NCBI GenBank assembly: GCA_944326035.1
Contig: CALVCS010000001.1
Span: forward strand, 82,922 to 146,921
DNA: 64,000 nt
Direction of reading: 5' to 3'
Source: an uncultured Alistipes sp.
Lineage (GTDB): Bacteria > Bacteroidota > Bacteroidia > Bacteroidales > Rikenellaceae
Shown: piece after piece, positions 53,821 to 62,700 of the stretch
Numbering within the stretch: the first letter of the stretch is position 1
How the letters are laid out: each line of letters starts with the position of its first letter
Made by a program: the position numbers and the translations under genes
The notes under the pieces: model-generated
What the model saw: the letters and a program-made list of their open reading frames with translations, nothing else
What the model was told of the DNA's origin: nothing
The model's database searches: none

Positions 53821-54633
53821 ATGAAAAATCTCTTTTGCGTCCAAGACAAAGTCATCGTCATCACCGGTGCCGCCGGAGTATTAGGCACCTCCATGGTTCA
53901 CCATTTTGCCGAACAGGGAGCCCGGGTCGTCATCCTCGACCGGAACGAAACGGCCGGCCGCGCGCTCGAACAGGCTGTACGGGAAGAGGGCGGCGAAGTG
54001 CTGTTCCTATACACCGACGTACTGGATCGGGCCCTGCTCGAACAAAACTATACCGACATCATGGCACAATGGGGCCGCATCGATGTACTGATCAACGGGG
54101 CCGGCGGCAACATGGCCGGCGCGACCATTCCCCCCGACAAAACCATTTTCGATCTGGACCTGGGCGCTGTCCGCAAAGTGGTCGATCTAAACCTGTTCGG
54201 CATCATTCTGCCGACGATGGTCTTCACCAAGGCAATGATCGAACAGAAAAAGGGATCGATCATCAATATCTCCTCCGAATCGGCCATCCGTCCCTTGACC
54301 CGCGTGGCCGGATACGGCGTCGCCAAAGCCGCCGTCACCAACTTCACGAAATATATGTGCGGAGAGTTGGCCACCAAATACGGTCCCGGTCTTCGGGTCA
54401 ACGCCATCGCTCCGGGGTTCTTCATCACCGAACAGAACCGCACCCTGCTGCTCAACCCCGACGGTTCGCTGACCGAACGTTCGAAGAAAATTCTGGCCCA
54501 CACGCCTTTCGGCCGTTTCGGTGAACCCGAAGAGCTGCTCGGCACCCTGCAATGGCTGGCTAGCGACGCCTCGAAATTCGTATCGGGCACCATGACAGTC
54601 ATCGACGGAGGATTCGACGCCTTCTCGATCTAA
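53821..54633 (+). CDS. SDR-family D-mannonate oxidoreductase (fructuronate reductase)
   Basis: A 270-residue short-chain dehydrogenase with VITGAAGVLGTSM for NAD(P) binding, INGAGGN, and a catalytic serine and YxxxK in NISSESA...YGVAKAA. The C-terminal GTMTVIDGGFDAF is typical of SDRs reducing D-fructuronate to D-mannonate in Bacteroidetes and Bacillus. The next gene, 130 bases downstream, encodes mannonate dehydratase, which supports this function. No uronate isomerase is in the window. Confidence 0.8.
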   Translation: MKNLFCVQDKVIVITGAAGVLGTSMVHHFAEQGARVVILDRNETAGRALEQAVREEGGEVLFLYTDVLDRALLEQNYTDIMAQWGRIDVLINGAGGNMAGATIPPDKTIFDLDLGAVRKVVDLNLFGIILPTMVFTKAMIEQKKGSIINISSESAIRPLTRVAGYGVAKAAVTNFTKYMCGELATKYGPGLRVNAIAPGFFITEQNRTLLLNPDGSLTERSKKILAHTPFGRFGEPEELLGTLQWLASDASKFVSGTMTVIDGGFDAFSI

Positions 54634-54763
54634 TCCGCGCAGGTCTCCCGCCAGTTGAGCCTGCCGTGATCTTGTCCCGGCAGACAACCCAAACCGCCGG
54701 AGCCTCTGCAAAGCCCGATGTCCACAACCTGTACTTTTATTCTCAACCTGTAAATCACCTCGT

Positions 54764-55945
54764 ATGACCTACCTCTGTAAACAATCCTGGCGCTGGTACG
54801 GTCCCAACGACCCGGTCAGTCTGTGGGACATTCGCCAGGCCGGAGCCACCGATATCGTTCACGCCCTGCACCATATCCCCAACGGAGAGGTGTGGAGTAT
54901 CGAAGAGATCCAAAAACGACAACAACTGATCGCCGACGCCTGGCTAACCTGGAGCGTCGTGGAGAGTGTTCCCGTCCATGAACACATCAAAACCCAAACG
55001 GGCGATTTCCAACGCTATATCGACAACTATAAACAGAGCATCCGTAACCTGGCCGCCTGCGGCATCACCTGTATCACCTATAATTTCATGCCGGTGCTGG
55101 ACTGGACCCGCACCGACCTGGCCTATCCCCTACCGGATGGCTCCCGCGCCCTGCGTTTTGAACGGGCCGCCTTCGTCGCCTTCGATCTGTTCATTCTGAA
55201 ACGCCCCGGAGCCGAAAAAGAGTATACGCCCGAAGAGATCGCCAAAGCCCGTGCCCGTTTCGACCGCATGAGTTCGACCGACCGGGAACAACTCACCCGC
55301 AACATGATTGCCGGCCTGCCCGGGTCGGAAGAGAGCTTCACGGTGGCCCAATTCCAGGAAGCACTCGACCGCTATCGAGATATCGACGCCGAAAAACTAC
55401 GCGAAAACCTGATCTACTTTCTACGTGAAGTAGCGCCCGTGGCCGACGAAGTGGGCGCCGAGCTGGTCATCCACCCCGACGACCCGCCCTACCCGATTCT
55501 GGGACTGCCTCGCATTCTCTCGACGGCCGACGATTTCCGCCGGCTGATCGAAGCCGTCCCCAACCCATCCAACGGTCTCTGTCTGTGTACGGGATCTTTC
55601 GGCGTACGGTCGGATAACGAACTGGCTGCGATGATGACCGAATTCGGGGATCGGGTGGGATTCGTTCACCTGCGCAGCACCTGCCGGGACGCCGAAGGCA
55701 ACTTCTATGAAGCCAACCACCTGGAAGGCGATGTCGATATGTACGGTGTCATGAAAGCGTTTCTGGAGTTGCAGCAACGCCGCCAGAAATCGATCCCGAT
55801 GCGTCCCGATCACGGCCATCAGATGATCGACGACCTGAAGAAAAAGACCAACCCCGGATACTCCTGTATCGGACGACTTCGCGGATTGGCCGAATTGCGG
55901 GGACTGGAGATGGGTATCGCCCGCAGCCTCTATCCCGACAAATAG
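54764..55945 (+). CDS. uxuA: Mannonate dehydratase
   Basis: A 393-residue TIM-barrel enzyme that removes water from D-mannonate to give 2-keto-3-deoxygluconate. The N-terminal [31 protein letters not shown] is seen in two adjoining stretches. The metal-binding segments are [32 protein letters not shown] and RPDHGHQM. The length is normal. With the preceding SDR it forms the glucuronate branch of uronate catabolism. Confidence 0.95.
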   Translation: MTYLCKQSWRWYGPNDPVSLWDIRQAGATDIVHALHHIPNGEVWSIEEIQKRQQLIADAWLTWSVVESVPVHEHIKTQTGDFQRYIDNYKQSIRNLAACGITCITYNFMPVLDWTRTDLAYPLPDGSRALRFERAAFVAFDLFILKRPGAEKEYTPEEIAKARARFDRMSSTDREQLTRNMIAGLPGSEESFTVAQFQEALDRYRDIDAEKLRENLIYFLREVAPVADEVGAELVIHPDDPPYPILGLPRILSTADDFRRLIEAVPNPSNGLCLCTGSFGVRSDNELAAMMTEFGDRVGFVHLRSTCRDAEGNFYEANHLEGDVDMYGVMKAFLELQQRRQKSIPMRPDHGHQMIDDLKKKTNPGYSCIGRLRGLAELRGLEMGIARSLYPDK

Positions 55946-55971
55946 CCCCTCGTCCAAGAGGCAAAAAACAC

Positions 55972-56008
55972 CAAGCGGTCCGTCGCATAAGGACCGCTTG
56001 TGCTTTTC
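55972..56008 (+). terminator. Rho-independent terminator after uxuA
   Basis: CAAGCGGTCC (55972-55981) pairs perfectly with GGACCGCTTG (55991-56000) around a nine-base loop. A T-rich tail follows. Confidence 0.75.
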
Positions 56009-56076
56009 TGGTTCGCTCCGATAGTACGGACACCCCTGTTGTCTGCTAATGAGGCACATTTTTCCTGAATAAATAT

Positions 56077-56084
56077 TATCTTTG
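56077..56084 (+). promoter_or_regulatory. Bacteroidetes -7 element of the short PurF-like gene
   Basis: TATCTTTG fits TAnnTTTG and lies 36 bases before the start codon. No clear -33 TTG is seen. Confidence 0.55.
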
Positions 56085-56120
56085 TCACCCGCAACCAAAC
56101 CACGATAAGAAAACTAATCT

Positions 56121-57524
56121 ATGGGAGGATTTTTCGGAACCATCAAAAAGACCAGCTGCGTGACCGATCTCTTTTACGGGATCGACTACAACTCCCACAT
56201 GGGGACCAAACGAGCCGGCATGGCCATGATCAACAACGGGGTCTTCACCCGGGCTATCCACAACATCTCCAACTCCTATTTCCGAACGAAGTTCGAATCG
56301 GAGCTGCCCACGTTCAGTGGCCAGTCGGGAATCGGCGTCATCAGTGACACCGACGCCCAACCGATCATCGTCAACTGTCACTTAGGAAAATTCGCCATCG
56401 TCACCGTGGCACGGGTCAACAACCTGCCCGAACTGGAAAAAGAGCTGCTCGACAAGGGAAACCACTTCTGCGAACACAGCAACAACCTCACCAACCAATC
56501 GGAACTGGTGTCGATGCTCATCGCCGAAGGAAAAACCTTCACCGAAGGAATCGAAAACGTATTCCAAAAACTGAAAGGCTCCTGTTCGATGCTCATTCTG
56601 ACCGAGAACGGCATCATCGCCGCGCGGGATAAATACGGCCGAACCCCGATCGTCATCGGGAAAGGGGCAGATGGTTATGCCGCCTCCTCGGAAAGCTGTG
56701 CCTTTCCCAATCTGGGTTACGAAACCCACTATTTCCTGGGCCCAGGCGAAATCGTGATGCTCACGGCCAACGGGATGACCCAACTGCGCAAACCGGGCGA
56801 TAAGATGCAGGTGTGCTCCTTTCTATGGGTCTACTACGGCTATCCGGTCTGCGAATACGAAGGTCGGAACGTCGACCAGATGCGATATCAGTGCGGCGTG
56901 GAAATGGGTCGACACGACGATATCGAGGCCGATTTCGTATCCGGCATCCCCGATTCAGGCATCGGCATGGCCTTAGGCTATGCCACGGGCAAGGGAATCC
57001 CCTATCAACGCGGCGTGGTCAAATATACGCCGACCTGGCCGCGCAGTTTCACCCCGCCCAACCAACAGATGCGTGAACTGGTCGCCAAGATGAAATTGAT
57101 TCCCAACCGATCGCTGTTGCACGGGAAACGCGCGGTCTTCTGCGATGACTCGATCGTACGAGGCACACAGCTCAAAGACCACGTCAGCGAACTGTATGAC
57201 TACGGCGCCAAAGATATCCATATCCGAATCAGTTGCCCGCCGCTGATCTATCCCTGTAAATTTCTGAATTTCACCGGGTCCAAATCGGAAATGGAACTCA
57301 TCACCCGCCGGATGATCCAACAGCTCGAAGGCGATCCGCACAAAAACCTGGAAGCCTATGCCACCACCGGTTCACCGCAATATTGTCGCATGGTGGAAAG
57401 CATCCGCAAACAGATGAACGTCTCCTCGCTGAAGTTCAACTCGCTGGAAACACTTGTCAAAGCCATCGGCCTGCCCAAAGCGTGCATTTGCACCCACTGT
57501 TTCGACGGCAGCAGCTACGAATAG
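56121..57524 (+). CDS. PurF-like amidophosphoribosyltransferase lacking the catalytic N-terminal cysteine
   Basis: 467 residues with the layout of amidophosphoribosyltransferase. A class II glutaminase-like domain begins MGGFFGTIKK, where active enzymes have cysteine as the first mature residue. The phosphoribosyltransferase domain has the PRPP motif FCDDSIVRGTQL. Cysteines in MQVCSF, LIYPCKF and the C-terminal CICTHC match the [4Fe-4S] ligands of the Bacillus PurF type. Without the nucleophile it should not hydrolyse glutamine. It may use ammonia, work with a partner, or have another role. A second, longer PurF paralogue lies about 950 bases downstream. Confidence 0.85.
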   Translation: MGGFFGTIKKTSCVTDLFYGIDYNSHMGTKRAGMAMINNGVFTRAIHNISNSYFRTKFESELPTFSGQSGIGVISDTDAQPIIVNCHLGKFAIVTVARVNNLPELEKELLDKGNHFCEHSNNLTNQSELVSMLIAEGKTFTEGIENVFQKLKGSCSMLILTENGIIAARDKYGRTPIVIGKGADGYAASSESCAFPNLGYETHYFLGPGEIVMLTANGMTQLRKPGDKMQVCSFLWVYYGYPVCEYEGRNVDQMRYQCGVEMGRHDDIEADFVSGIPDSGIGMALGYATGKGIPYQRGVVKYTPTWPRSFTPPNQQMRELVAKMKLIPNRSLLHGKRAVFCDDSIVRGTQLKDHVSELYDYGAKDIHIRISCPPLIYPCKFLNFTGSKSEMELITRRMIQQLEGDPHKNLEAYATTGSPQYCRMVESIRKQMNVSSLKFNSLETLVKAIGLPKACICTHCFDGSSYE

Positions 57525-57611
57525 CGCTCACAAAAGGGGGGGGGTGACTCACCGAAAGTTCGCCTGGCTCATCGAACGAGCCAACCCCATCTTTCTCTGC
57601 GAAAATCCTAA

Positions 57612-57645
57612 AAAAACGCCGATCCGTTTCGGGATCGGCGTTTTT
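57612..57645. terminator. Bidirectional terminator between the PurF-like and rubrerythrin genes
   Basis: A perfect 14-bp stem, AAAAACGCCGATCC with GGATCGGCGTTTTT, has a six-base loop. Confidence 0.9.
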
Positions 57646-57667
57646 ACATACGAACCGGTGAGTTCGA

Positions 57668-58246
57668 CTAATAGTTGGTCTTCATGGGTTCGAAATAGGC
57701 CTGCGGATGAGCGCAAGAGGGACACATATCGGGTGCTTTCTTCCCTTTGTGGATGTATCCGCAATTGCGGCACTGCCAGGTGATCTCTTCGTCGCGTTCA
57801 AAAACTTTGCCTTCCTGTACGCGTTGCAACAAGGTACGATAACGTTTTTCGTGTTCGGCCTCTACGCTGGCAATAAAACGCCATACCGCTGCAATGGCCG
57901 GAAAACCTTCTTCTTCCGCCACCTTCGCAAAGGTCGGGTAGAGATCGACCCATTCTTCGTTTTCCCCGGCAGCCGCAGCCGTCAGATTTTCCAACGTGGT
58001 CCCGATCTTACCGGCCGGATAGCTGGAGGTAATCTCCACCATTCCCCCTTCCAAAAACTTGAAGAAACGTTTTGCATGCTCTTTTTCCTGATCGGCGGTT
58101 TCTAAAAAGACCCCGGCGATCTGTTCAAACCCTTCTTTCTTGGCCACACTGGCGAAGAAGGTGTAACGCGTACGTGCCTGCGATTCGCCCGCAAAGGACT
58201 TCAACAGGTTTTGTTCGGTTTTCGTTCCTTTAATACTTTTTGCCAT
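57668..58246 (-). CDS. rbr: Rubrerythrin
   Basis: A 192-residue cytosolic non-heme iron protein. The start is the ATG at 58246 ([18 protein letters not shown]). The ferritin-like four-helix domain carries di-iron ligands in [29 protein letters not shown] and EAEHEKRY. The C-terminal rubredoxin domain has CRNCGY and [11 protein letters not shown]. It reduces hydrogen peroxide in anaerobes, which fits an oxygen-sensitive gut-type organism. It is transcribed alone between the two PurF paralogues. Confidence 0.96.
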   Translation of the reverse strand: MAKSIKGTKTEQNLLKSFAGESQARTRYTFFASVAKKEGFEQIAGVFLETADQEKEHAKRFFKFLEGGMVEITSSYPAGKIGTTLENLTAAAAGENEEWVDLYPTFAKVAEEEGFPAIAAVWRFIASVEAEHEKRYRTLLQRVQEGKVFERDEEITWQCRNCGYIHKGKKAPDMCPSCAHPQAYFEPMKTNY

Positions 58247-58424
58247 ATTCAGGTAGATTAAGTTAAAGAAATTGGTGCTCTTTGCCAACAAAGAAACGAT
58301 TCTTCTTCCAAGATAACAAATTCCTCCGATCGTTTTTCTCGATAAATGTATAGGCAAATTTTATGCCTCGCCTCACTTATCTGCCTCGAAAGACTTGCTC
58401 TCACCGGATTACTGCCCCAGAATC

Positions 58425-58455
58425 TTGTCCGTCCGACGAAAAAAATATACCTTTG
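58425..58455 (+). promoter_or_regulatory. Bacteroidetes promoter of the long PurF-like gene
   Basis: TTG (58425-58427) and TACCTTTG (58448-58455) are separated by 20 bases, an exact -33/-7 fit. The ATG at 58476 is 20 bases downstream, which supports that start over the longer open frame. Confidence 0.8.
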
Positions 58456-58475
58456 GGGCACTCAAGATAACCATT

Positions 58476-60377
58476 ATGAGCGAACCCATCAAACACGAAT
58501 GTGGAGTGGCCTTTATCCGGCTGCTCAAACCTTTGGAATATTATCGGAACCACTACGGCACCTCGTTCTACGGCCTCAACAAAATGCAGATTCTCATGGA
58601 GAAACAGCACAACCGCGGACAGGACGGCGCCGGATTGGCCAACATCAAGCTCTACCCTCGACCCGGACACGTCTACATCAACCGGATCCGGTCGAATGCC
58701 GATACGCCTATTAAGGACATTTTTCAGCGCATCGGAGCCGCAATCAATCAAGCAACCACCAACGACCCCGTTCTCCTGCAAGATACCACCTGGCTGAAAG
58801 AACATGCCCCCTTTACCGGCGAAGTTTTTCTGGGTCACCTGCGATATGGGACCTTCGGTCGGAACGAGATCGAAAATGTCCATCCCGTCAGCCGGGAAAA
58901 TAACTGGATGACCCGTAGTCTGGTCCTGGCCGGGAACTTCAACCTCACCAACATCGACGAACTGTTCAACCGGTTGACCGAACTGGGACAGTATCCGCCC
59001 GCCGCCACCGATACCGTCACCATTCTGGAACGTATCGGACACTTCCTCGATCGCGAAAACGAAGATAAATACCAATACTTCAAATCAAAAGGTTACAGCA
59101 AACGGGAAATCACCGAACTGCTGGCCACCCATATCGACCTCAAGGAGGTCCTCTCGCTCTCGGCCCGGCGTTGGGACGGAGGGTATGTGATGGCCGGAAT
59201 GATCGGGCACGGCGATGCCTTCATCATGCGGGATCCCTGCGGCATCCGTCCGGCCTATTACTACCAGGACGATGAAGTGGTCGTAGCCGCTTCGGAACGG
59301 GCTGTCATTCAAACGACGTTCAACGTACCCTATGAAGAGGTACACGAGTTGCCGGCTGCCCATGCCTTGATCGTACGACGCGACGGGCAAACCTCGGTCG
59401 AACAATTTACCGCCACCCAACCCGAACACCCCTGTTCGTTCGAACGCATCTACTTCTCCCGCGGCAGCGACCGCGATATCTACCGCGAACGAAAAATGTT
59501 GGGACGACTGCTCGTGCCGCAAATTTTGGAAAAGATCGACAACGATATCGAACACACGGTCTTCTCCTATATCCCCAACACGGCCGAAAGCGCCTATTTC
59601 GGTCTGATGGAGGGGCTGAGCGACTACTGCGCCGAAGTACGGGCCGGTCAGATCATCGCCGAAAAAGAACATCTCGATGAAAATCGCCTGCGTCAGATTC
59701 TGCGCTTCCGTCCTCGCTTCGAAAAGGTCGCCATCAAGGATATCAAAATGCGGACCTTCATCACCCAGGACGATCAGCGCGACGACCTGGTCGCCCACGT
59801 CTATGATGTCACCTACGGCACGATCCGCCCCGGCGAAGATACCCTGGTGATTCTGGACGACTCCATTGTACGGGGAACTACCCTGCGGAAAAGCATCATC
59901 CGCATCCTCGACCGACTCAACCCCCGCAAAATCGTTATCTGCTCGTCGGCCCCGCAAATTCGCTACCCCGACTGCTACGGGATCGACATGTCGCGCCTGG
60001 GCGAATTCGTCGCCTTCCGGGCCGCCATCGACCTCCTGCGCGAACGAGGCATGGATTCTCTCATCGAACAGGTCTACCTCGATGCCGTCACTCAATGCGG
60101 CCGCGACCGTCATGAAGTGGAAAATGTCGTCAAACGCATTTACGAACCGTTTACCGACGAAGAGATCTCCGAACAGATTGCCCGGATCGTGACTGCCCCC
60201 GACATTCGCGCCGAAGTGAAAGTCGTTTACCAAAGCGTTCAGGATCTGCACAAAGCCATTCCGCGCCACAACGGCGACTGGTATTTCACCGGCAACTATC
60301 CGACCCCGGGCGGAAATGTCGTGGCCAATCGTGCCTTTATTAACTTCTACGAGAATAATAACCAACGAGCGTATTAA
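58476..60377 (+). CDS. Long PurF-like class II glutamine amidotransferase/phosphoribosyltransferase
   Basis: 633 residues from the ATG at 58476. After a short possible propeptide (MSEPIKHE) comes cysteine 9 in ECGVAFIRLL, matching the N-terminal nucleophile of class II amidotransferases. Glutaminase motifs follow (NRGQDGAGLA, GHLRYGTFG, LAGNFNLTN). The phosphoribosyltransferase half has ERIYFSRGSDRDIY and the PRPP motif ILDDSIVRGTTL. It is longer than ordinary PurF (about 470-500), with an insertion near 170-215 and a C-terminal extension. It probably makes phosphoribosylamine for purine synthesis. It lies close to a shorter paralogue that lacks the nucleophile. Confidence 0.85.
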   Translation: MSEPIKHECGVAFIRLLKPLEYYRNHYGTSFYGLNKMQILMEKQHNRGQDGAGLANIKLYPRPGHVYINRIRSNADTPIKDIFQRIGAAINQATTNDPVLLQDTTWLKEHAPFTGEVFLGHLRYGTFGRNEIENVHPVSRENNWMTRSLVLAGNFNLTNIDELFNRLTELGQYPPAATDTVTILERIGHFLDRENEDKYQYFKSKGYSKREITELLATHIDLKEVLSLSARRWDGGYVMAGMIGHGDAFIMRDPCGIRPAYYYQDDEVVVAASERAVIQTTFNVPYEEVHELPAAHALIVRRDGQTSVEQFTATQPEHPCSFERIYFSRGSDRDIYRERKMLGRLLVPQILEKIDNDIEHTVFSYIPNTAESAYFGLMEGLSDYCAEVRAGQIIAEKEHLDENRLRQILRFRPRFEKVAIKDIKMRTFITQDDQRDDLVAHVYDVTYGTIRPGEDTLVILDDSIVRGTTLRKSIIRILDRLNPRKIVICSSAPQIRYPDCYGIDMSRLGEFVAFRAAIDLLRERGMDSLIEQVYLDAVTQCGRDRHEVENVVKRIYEPFTDEEISEQIARIVTAPDIRAEVKVVYQSVQDLHKAIPRHNGDWYFTGNYPTPGGNVVANRAFINFYENNNQRAY

Positions 60378-60401
60378 AGCTCGTACAACGGACCTACTCT
60401 T

Positions 60402-62426
60402 ATGAAACGCCGATCGCCCTACCGTCTTCTGAGCCTCCTGTTGCTGAGCCTCTTGCCGCTGTTTTCCATGGCCCAGGACGACCAGAATCCCGTCCGTTGG
60501 AGCAGCTCCGTCGAGGCTGACTCGGCCGGCGTGTATCGTCTTGTCTTTACGGCCGACATCCAGCTGCCGTGGCACATGTACGACCTCGGACCCTATGACG
60601 GAGGCCCCAATCCGACGACCTTTACCTTCACCGAAAATCCGGCCGTAGAGCTGCTCGGCGAAGTAAAACCCCTGCACGAACCGACACGGATTTTCGATTC
60701 GATGTTCGAGATGGAGATCGGTTATTTCATGGGACAGGTGCAATTCGTCCGCTCCGTCCGGCTGAAAAATCCGGACGAGGGAACCACCCTGCATGTCAAT
60801 GTCGAATGGATGGCCTGTGATGACCAGAGTTGTCTGCCGCCGGCCGATCAAGATTTTACCCTCGTTTTGGGTAACCCGACCTCAACAGCCACCACCACAC
60901 CCACCCTCTCCGACGCCTCGTTCAATGCCCCCTCCCTCTCAACGACCGATGCCGTCGGAAGCGGCAAATCGCTCTGGGGATTGATTCTCGAAGCCATTCT
61001 GTGGGGCTTGGCCGCGCTGCTGACCCCCTGTGTCTTCCCGATGGTGCCGATGACCGTCTCGTTCTTCCTCAAAGGCAGCGACAACAAGGTCCGAGGACGT
61101 ATGATGGCCTCGCTGTACGGCTTGTTCATCGTCCTGCTCTACACCCTGCCCATCACCCTGATCATCCTCATCACCAAACTGGTGGGAGGTGACAGTGTAA
61201 CCGCCGATATCTTCAACTGGCTGGCCACCCATTGGTTGCCCAACGTGATCTTCTTCCTGGTATTCATGATCTTCGCAGCTTCGTTCTTCGGAGCCTTCGA
61301 AATTACCATGCCCAGCTGGATGGTCAATCGGAGCGACCGAAAAGCCGATCAGGGAGGTATTTTCGGAACGTTTTTCATGGCCCTCACCTTGGTGCTGGTC
61401 TCCTTCTCCTGCACCGGACCGATCGTCGGCTCCGTCCTGATCAAGTCGACCTCCGGCGAAGTGTGGACCCCGGTGATCACCATGTTGGCCTTCTCGCTGG
61501 CTTTCGCCCTTCCATTCACCCTGTTCGCCTTCTTCCCCACCCTGCTGAAAAACCTGCCTAAAAGTGGAGGATGGCTCAACTCCGTGAAAATCGTGCTCGG
61601 GTTCCTGGAATTGGCCCTGGGGTTGAAATTCCTCAGCGTCGCCGACCAAACCTACCATTGGGGCTTACTCGATCGCGAGATCTATCTGGCATTGTGGATT
61701 GTCATCTTTGCCCTGCTGGGATTCTATCTGTTAGGCAAAATCCGATTCGCCCATGACAGCGAACCCAAACCCCTGAGTGTTACGCGCCTGCTCCTGTCGA
61801 TCGGGGTGTTTGCCTTTGTGGTCTACCTGATTCCGGGTATGTGGGGAGCCCCGCTCAAAGGAATTTCCGGTTATCTGCCCCCGATGCACACCCAAGATTT
61901 TGGATATACCTCCTATGCCGCCTCGGCAAACTCGGCCAATGGCACGCCCAAAACCGCCAAATACAGCGACTTTCTCCATTTGCCGCACGGATTGAGCGGA
62001 TTCTTCGATCTCAACGAAGCGCTGGAATATGCCCGTCAAACCGGGAAACCGCTCTTTGTGGACTACACCGGACACGGCTGCGTCAACTGCCGGGAGATGG
62101 AAGCCCGGGTCTGGTCTGACCCTCGGGTTTTAGAACTGTTACGCGACAAATTTGTCGTGGTCGCCCTCTACTCCGATGACAAAAAGACGCTGCCCGAATC
62201 CGACTGGGTAACGACCGACAACGGGAAGGTGCTCAAAAGCTTGGGCAAGATCAACGCCTACTTGGCTCATAAACGGTTCGGCGTCAATTCTCAACCCTAC
62301 TATCTGATTCTCAACGGTTCGGGTGAACCGATCGCCCCGGGTCGAGGATACGACTTGGACATCGCCGGCTTTGTCCAGTTTCTGGAAACCGGCCTCAACA
62401 ACTACGCCACCAATCCGGGAAAATAG
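60402..62426 (+). CDS. dsbD: Thiol:disulfide interchange protein DsbD family
   Basis: A 674-residue inner-membrane protein with a signal peptide (MKRRSPYRLLSLLLLSLLPLFSMA|QD). The N-terminal domain (about 25-165) resembles DsbD-alpha. The central membrane region has about eight helices, with C210 in LLTPCVFPMVPMT and C337 in SFSCTGPIVG as the transmembrane redox pair. The C-terminal thioredoxin-like domain has C560 and C563 in GHGCVNCREME. It carries electrons from cytoplasmic thioredoxin to periplasmic proteins. It is 24 bases after the long PurF-like gene, probably in one transcript. Confidence 0.93.
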   Translation: MKRRSPYRLLSLLLLSLLPLFSMAQDDQNPVRWSSSVEADSAGVYRLVFTADIQLPWHMYDLGPYDGGPNPTTFTFTENPAVELLGEVKPLHEPTRIFDSMFEMEIGYFMGQVQFVRSVRLKNPDEGTTLHVNVEWMACDDQSCLPPADQDFTLVLGNPTSTATTTPTLSDASFNAPSLSTTDAVGSGKSLWGLILEAILWGLAALLTPCVFPMVPMTVSFFLKGSDNKVRGRMMASLYGLFIVLLYTLPITLIILITKLVGGDSVTADIFNWLATHWLPNVIFFLVFMIFAASFFGAFEITMPSWMVNRSDRKADQGGIFGTFFMALTLVLVSFSCTGPIVGSVLIKSTSGEVWTPVITMLAFSLAFALPFTLFAFFPTLLKNLPKSGGWLNSVKIVLGFLELALGLKFLSVADQTYHWGLLDREIYLALWIVIFALLGFYLLGKIRFAHDSEPKPLSVTRLLLSIGVFAFVVYLIPGMWGAPLKGISGYLPPMHTQDFGYTSYAASANSANGTPKTAKYSDFLHLPHGLSGFFDLNEALEYARQTGKPLFVDYTGHGCVNCREMEARVWSDPRVLELLRDKFVVVALYSDDKKTLPESDWVTTDNGKVLKSLGKINAYLAHKRFGVNSQPYYLILNGSGEPIAPGRGYDLDIAGFVQFLETGLNNYATNPGK

Positions 62427-62447
62427 TGTTCGGCGGAGCCTCCGCTC

Positions 62448-62477
62448 TTGAGGATTCCCAAAAAAAACGTATATTTG
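62448..62477 (+). promoter_or_regulatory. Bacteroidetes promoter of the tRNA gene
   Basis: TTG (62448-62450) and TATATTTG (62470-62477) are separated by 19 bases, upstream of the tRNA at 62523. Confidence 0.75.
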
Positions 62478-62522
62478 CACACCGAGATCCGGCGAACCGA
62501 ACCGGATCCCGATCCAGGCTGA

Positions 62523-62596
62523 GGGCCCATAGCTCAGTTGGTCAGAGCAGCGGACTCATAATCCGAAGGTCGTGGGATCATGCCCCTCTGGGCCCA
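62523..62596 (+). tRNA. tRNA with CAT anticodon (elongator Met or Ile2), atypical T arm
   Basis: A 74-base cloverleaf. The acceptor stem GGGCCCA/TGGGCCC is perfect, with discriminator A at 62596. The D arm is normal, and the anticodon loop CTCATAA has CAT at 62557-62559. The G1-C72 pair rules out an initiator. The T arm is odd: the stem GTGGG/CCCTC has one T-T mismatch, and the loop reads ATCATGC where TTCAAGC-like is expected. T54 and A58 are thus exchanged for A and T. No CCA is encoded. An integrase gene begins 105 bases downstream, so this is a likely integration site. Confidence 0.85.
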
Positions 62597-62606
62597 CTTG
62601 AAAATC

Positions 62607-62638
62607 AAAGAGTTGCAGCAATGCAGCTCTTTTTTTAT
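62607..62638 (+). terminator. Rho-independent terminator after the tRNA
   Basis: AAAGAGTTGCA pairs with TGCAGCTCTTT (one G-T pair) around a GCAA loop and runs into seven or more T. Confidence 0.85.
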
Positions 62639-62700
62639 TTGATGAGTGGATAGCGGTTTTACGTTGATTTGAGCAGGTTGTGTAAACCATTGTGTAAACC

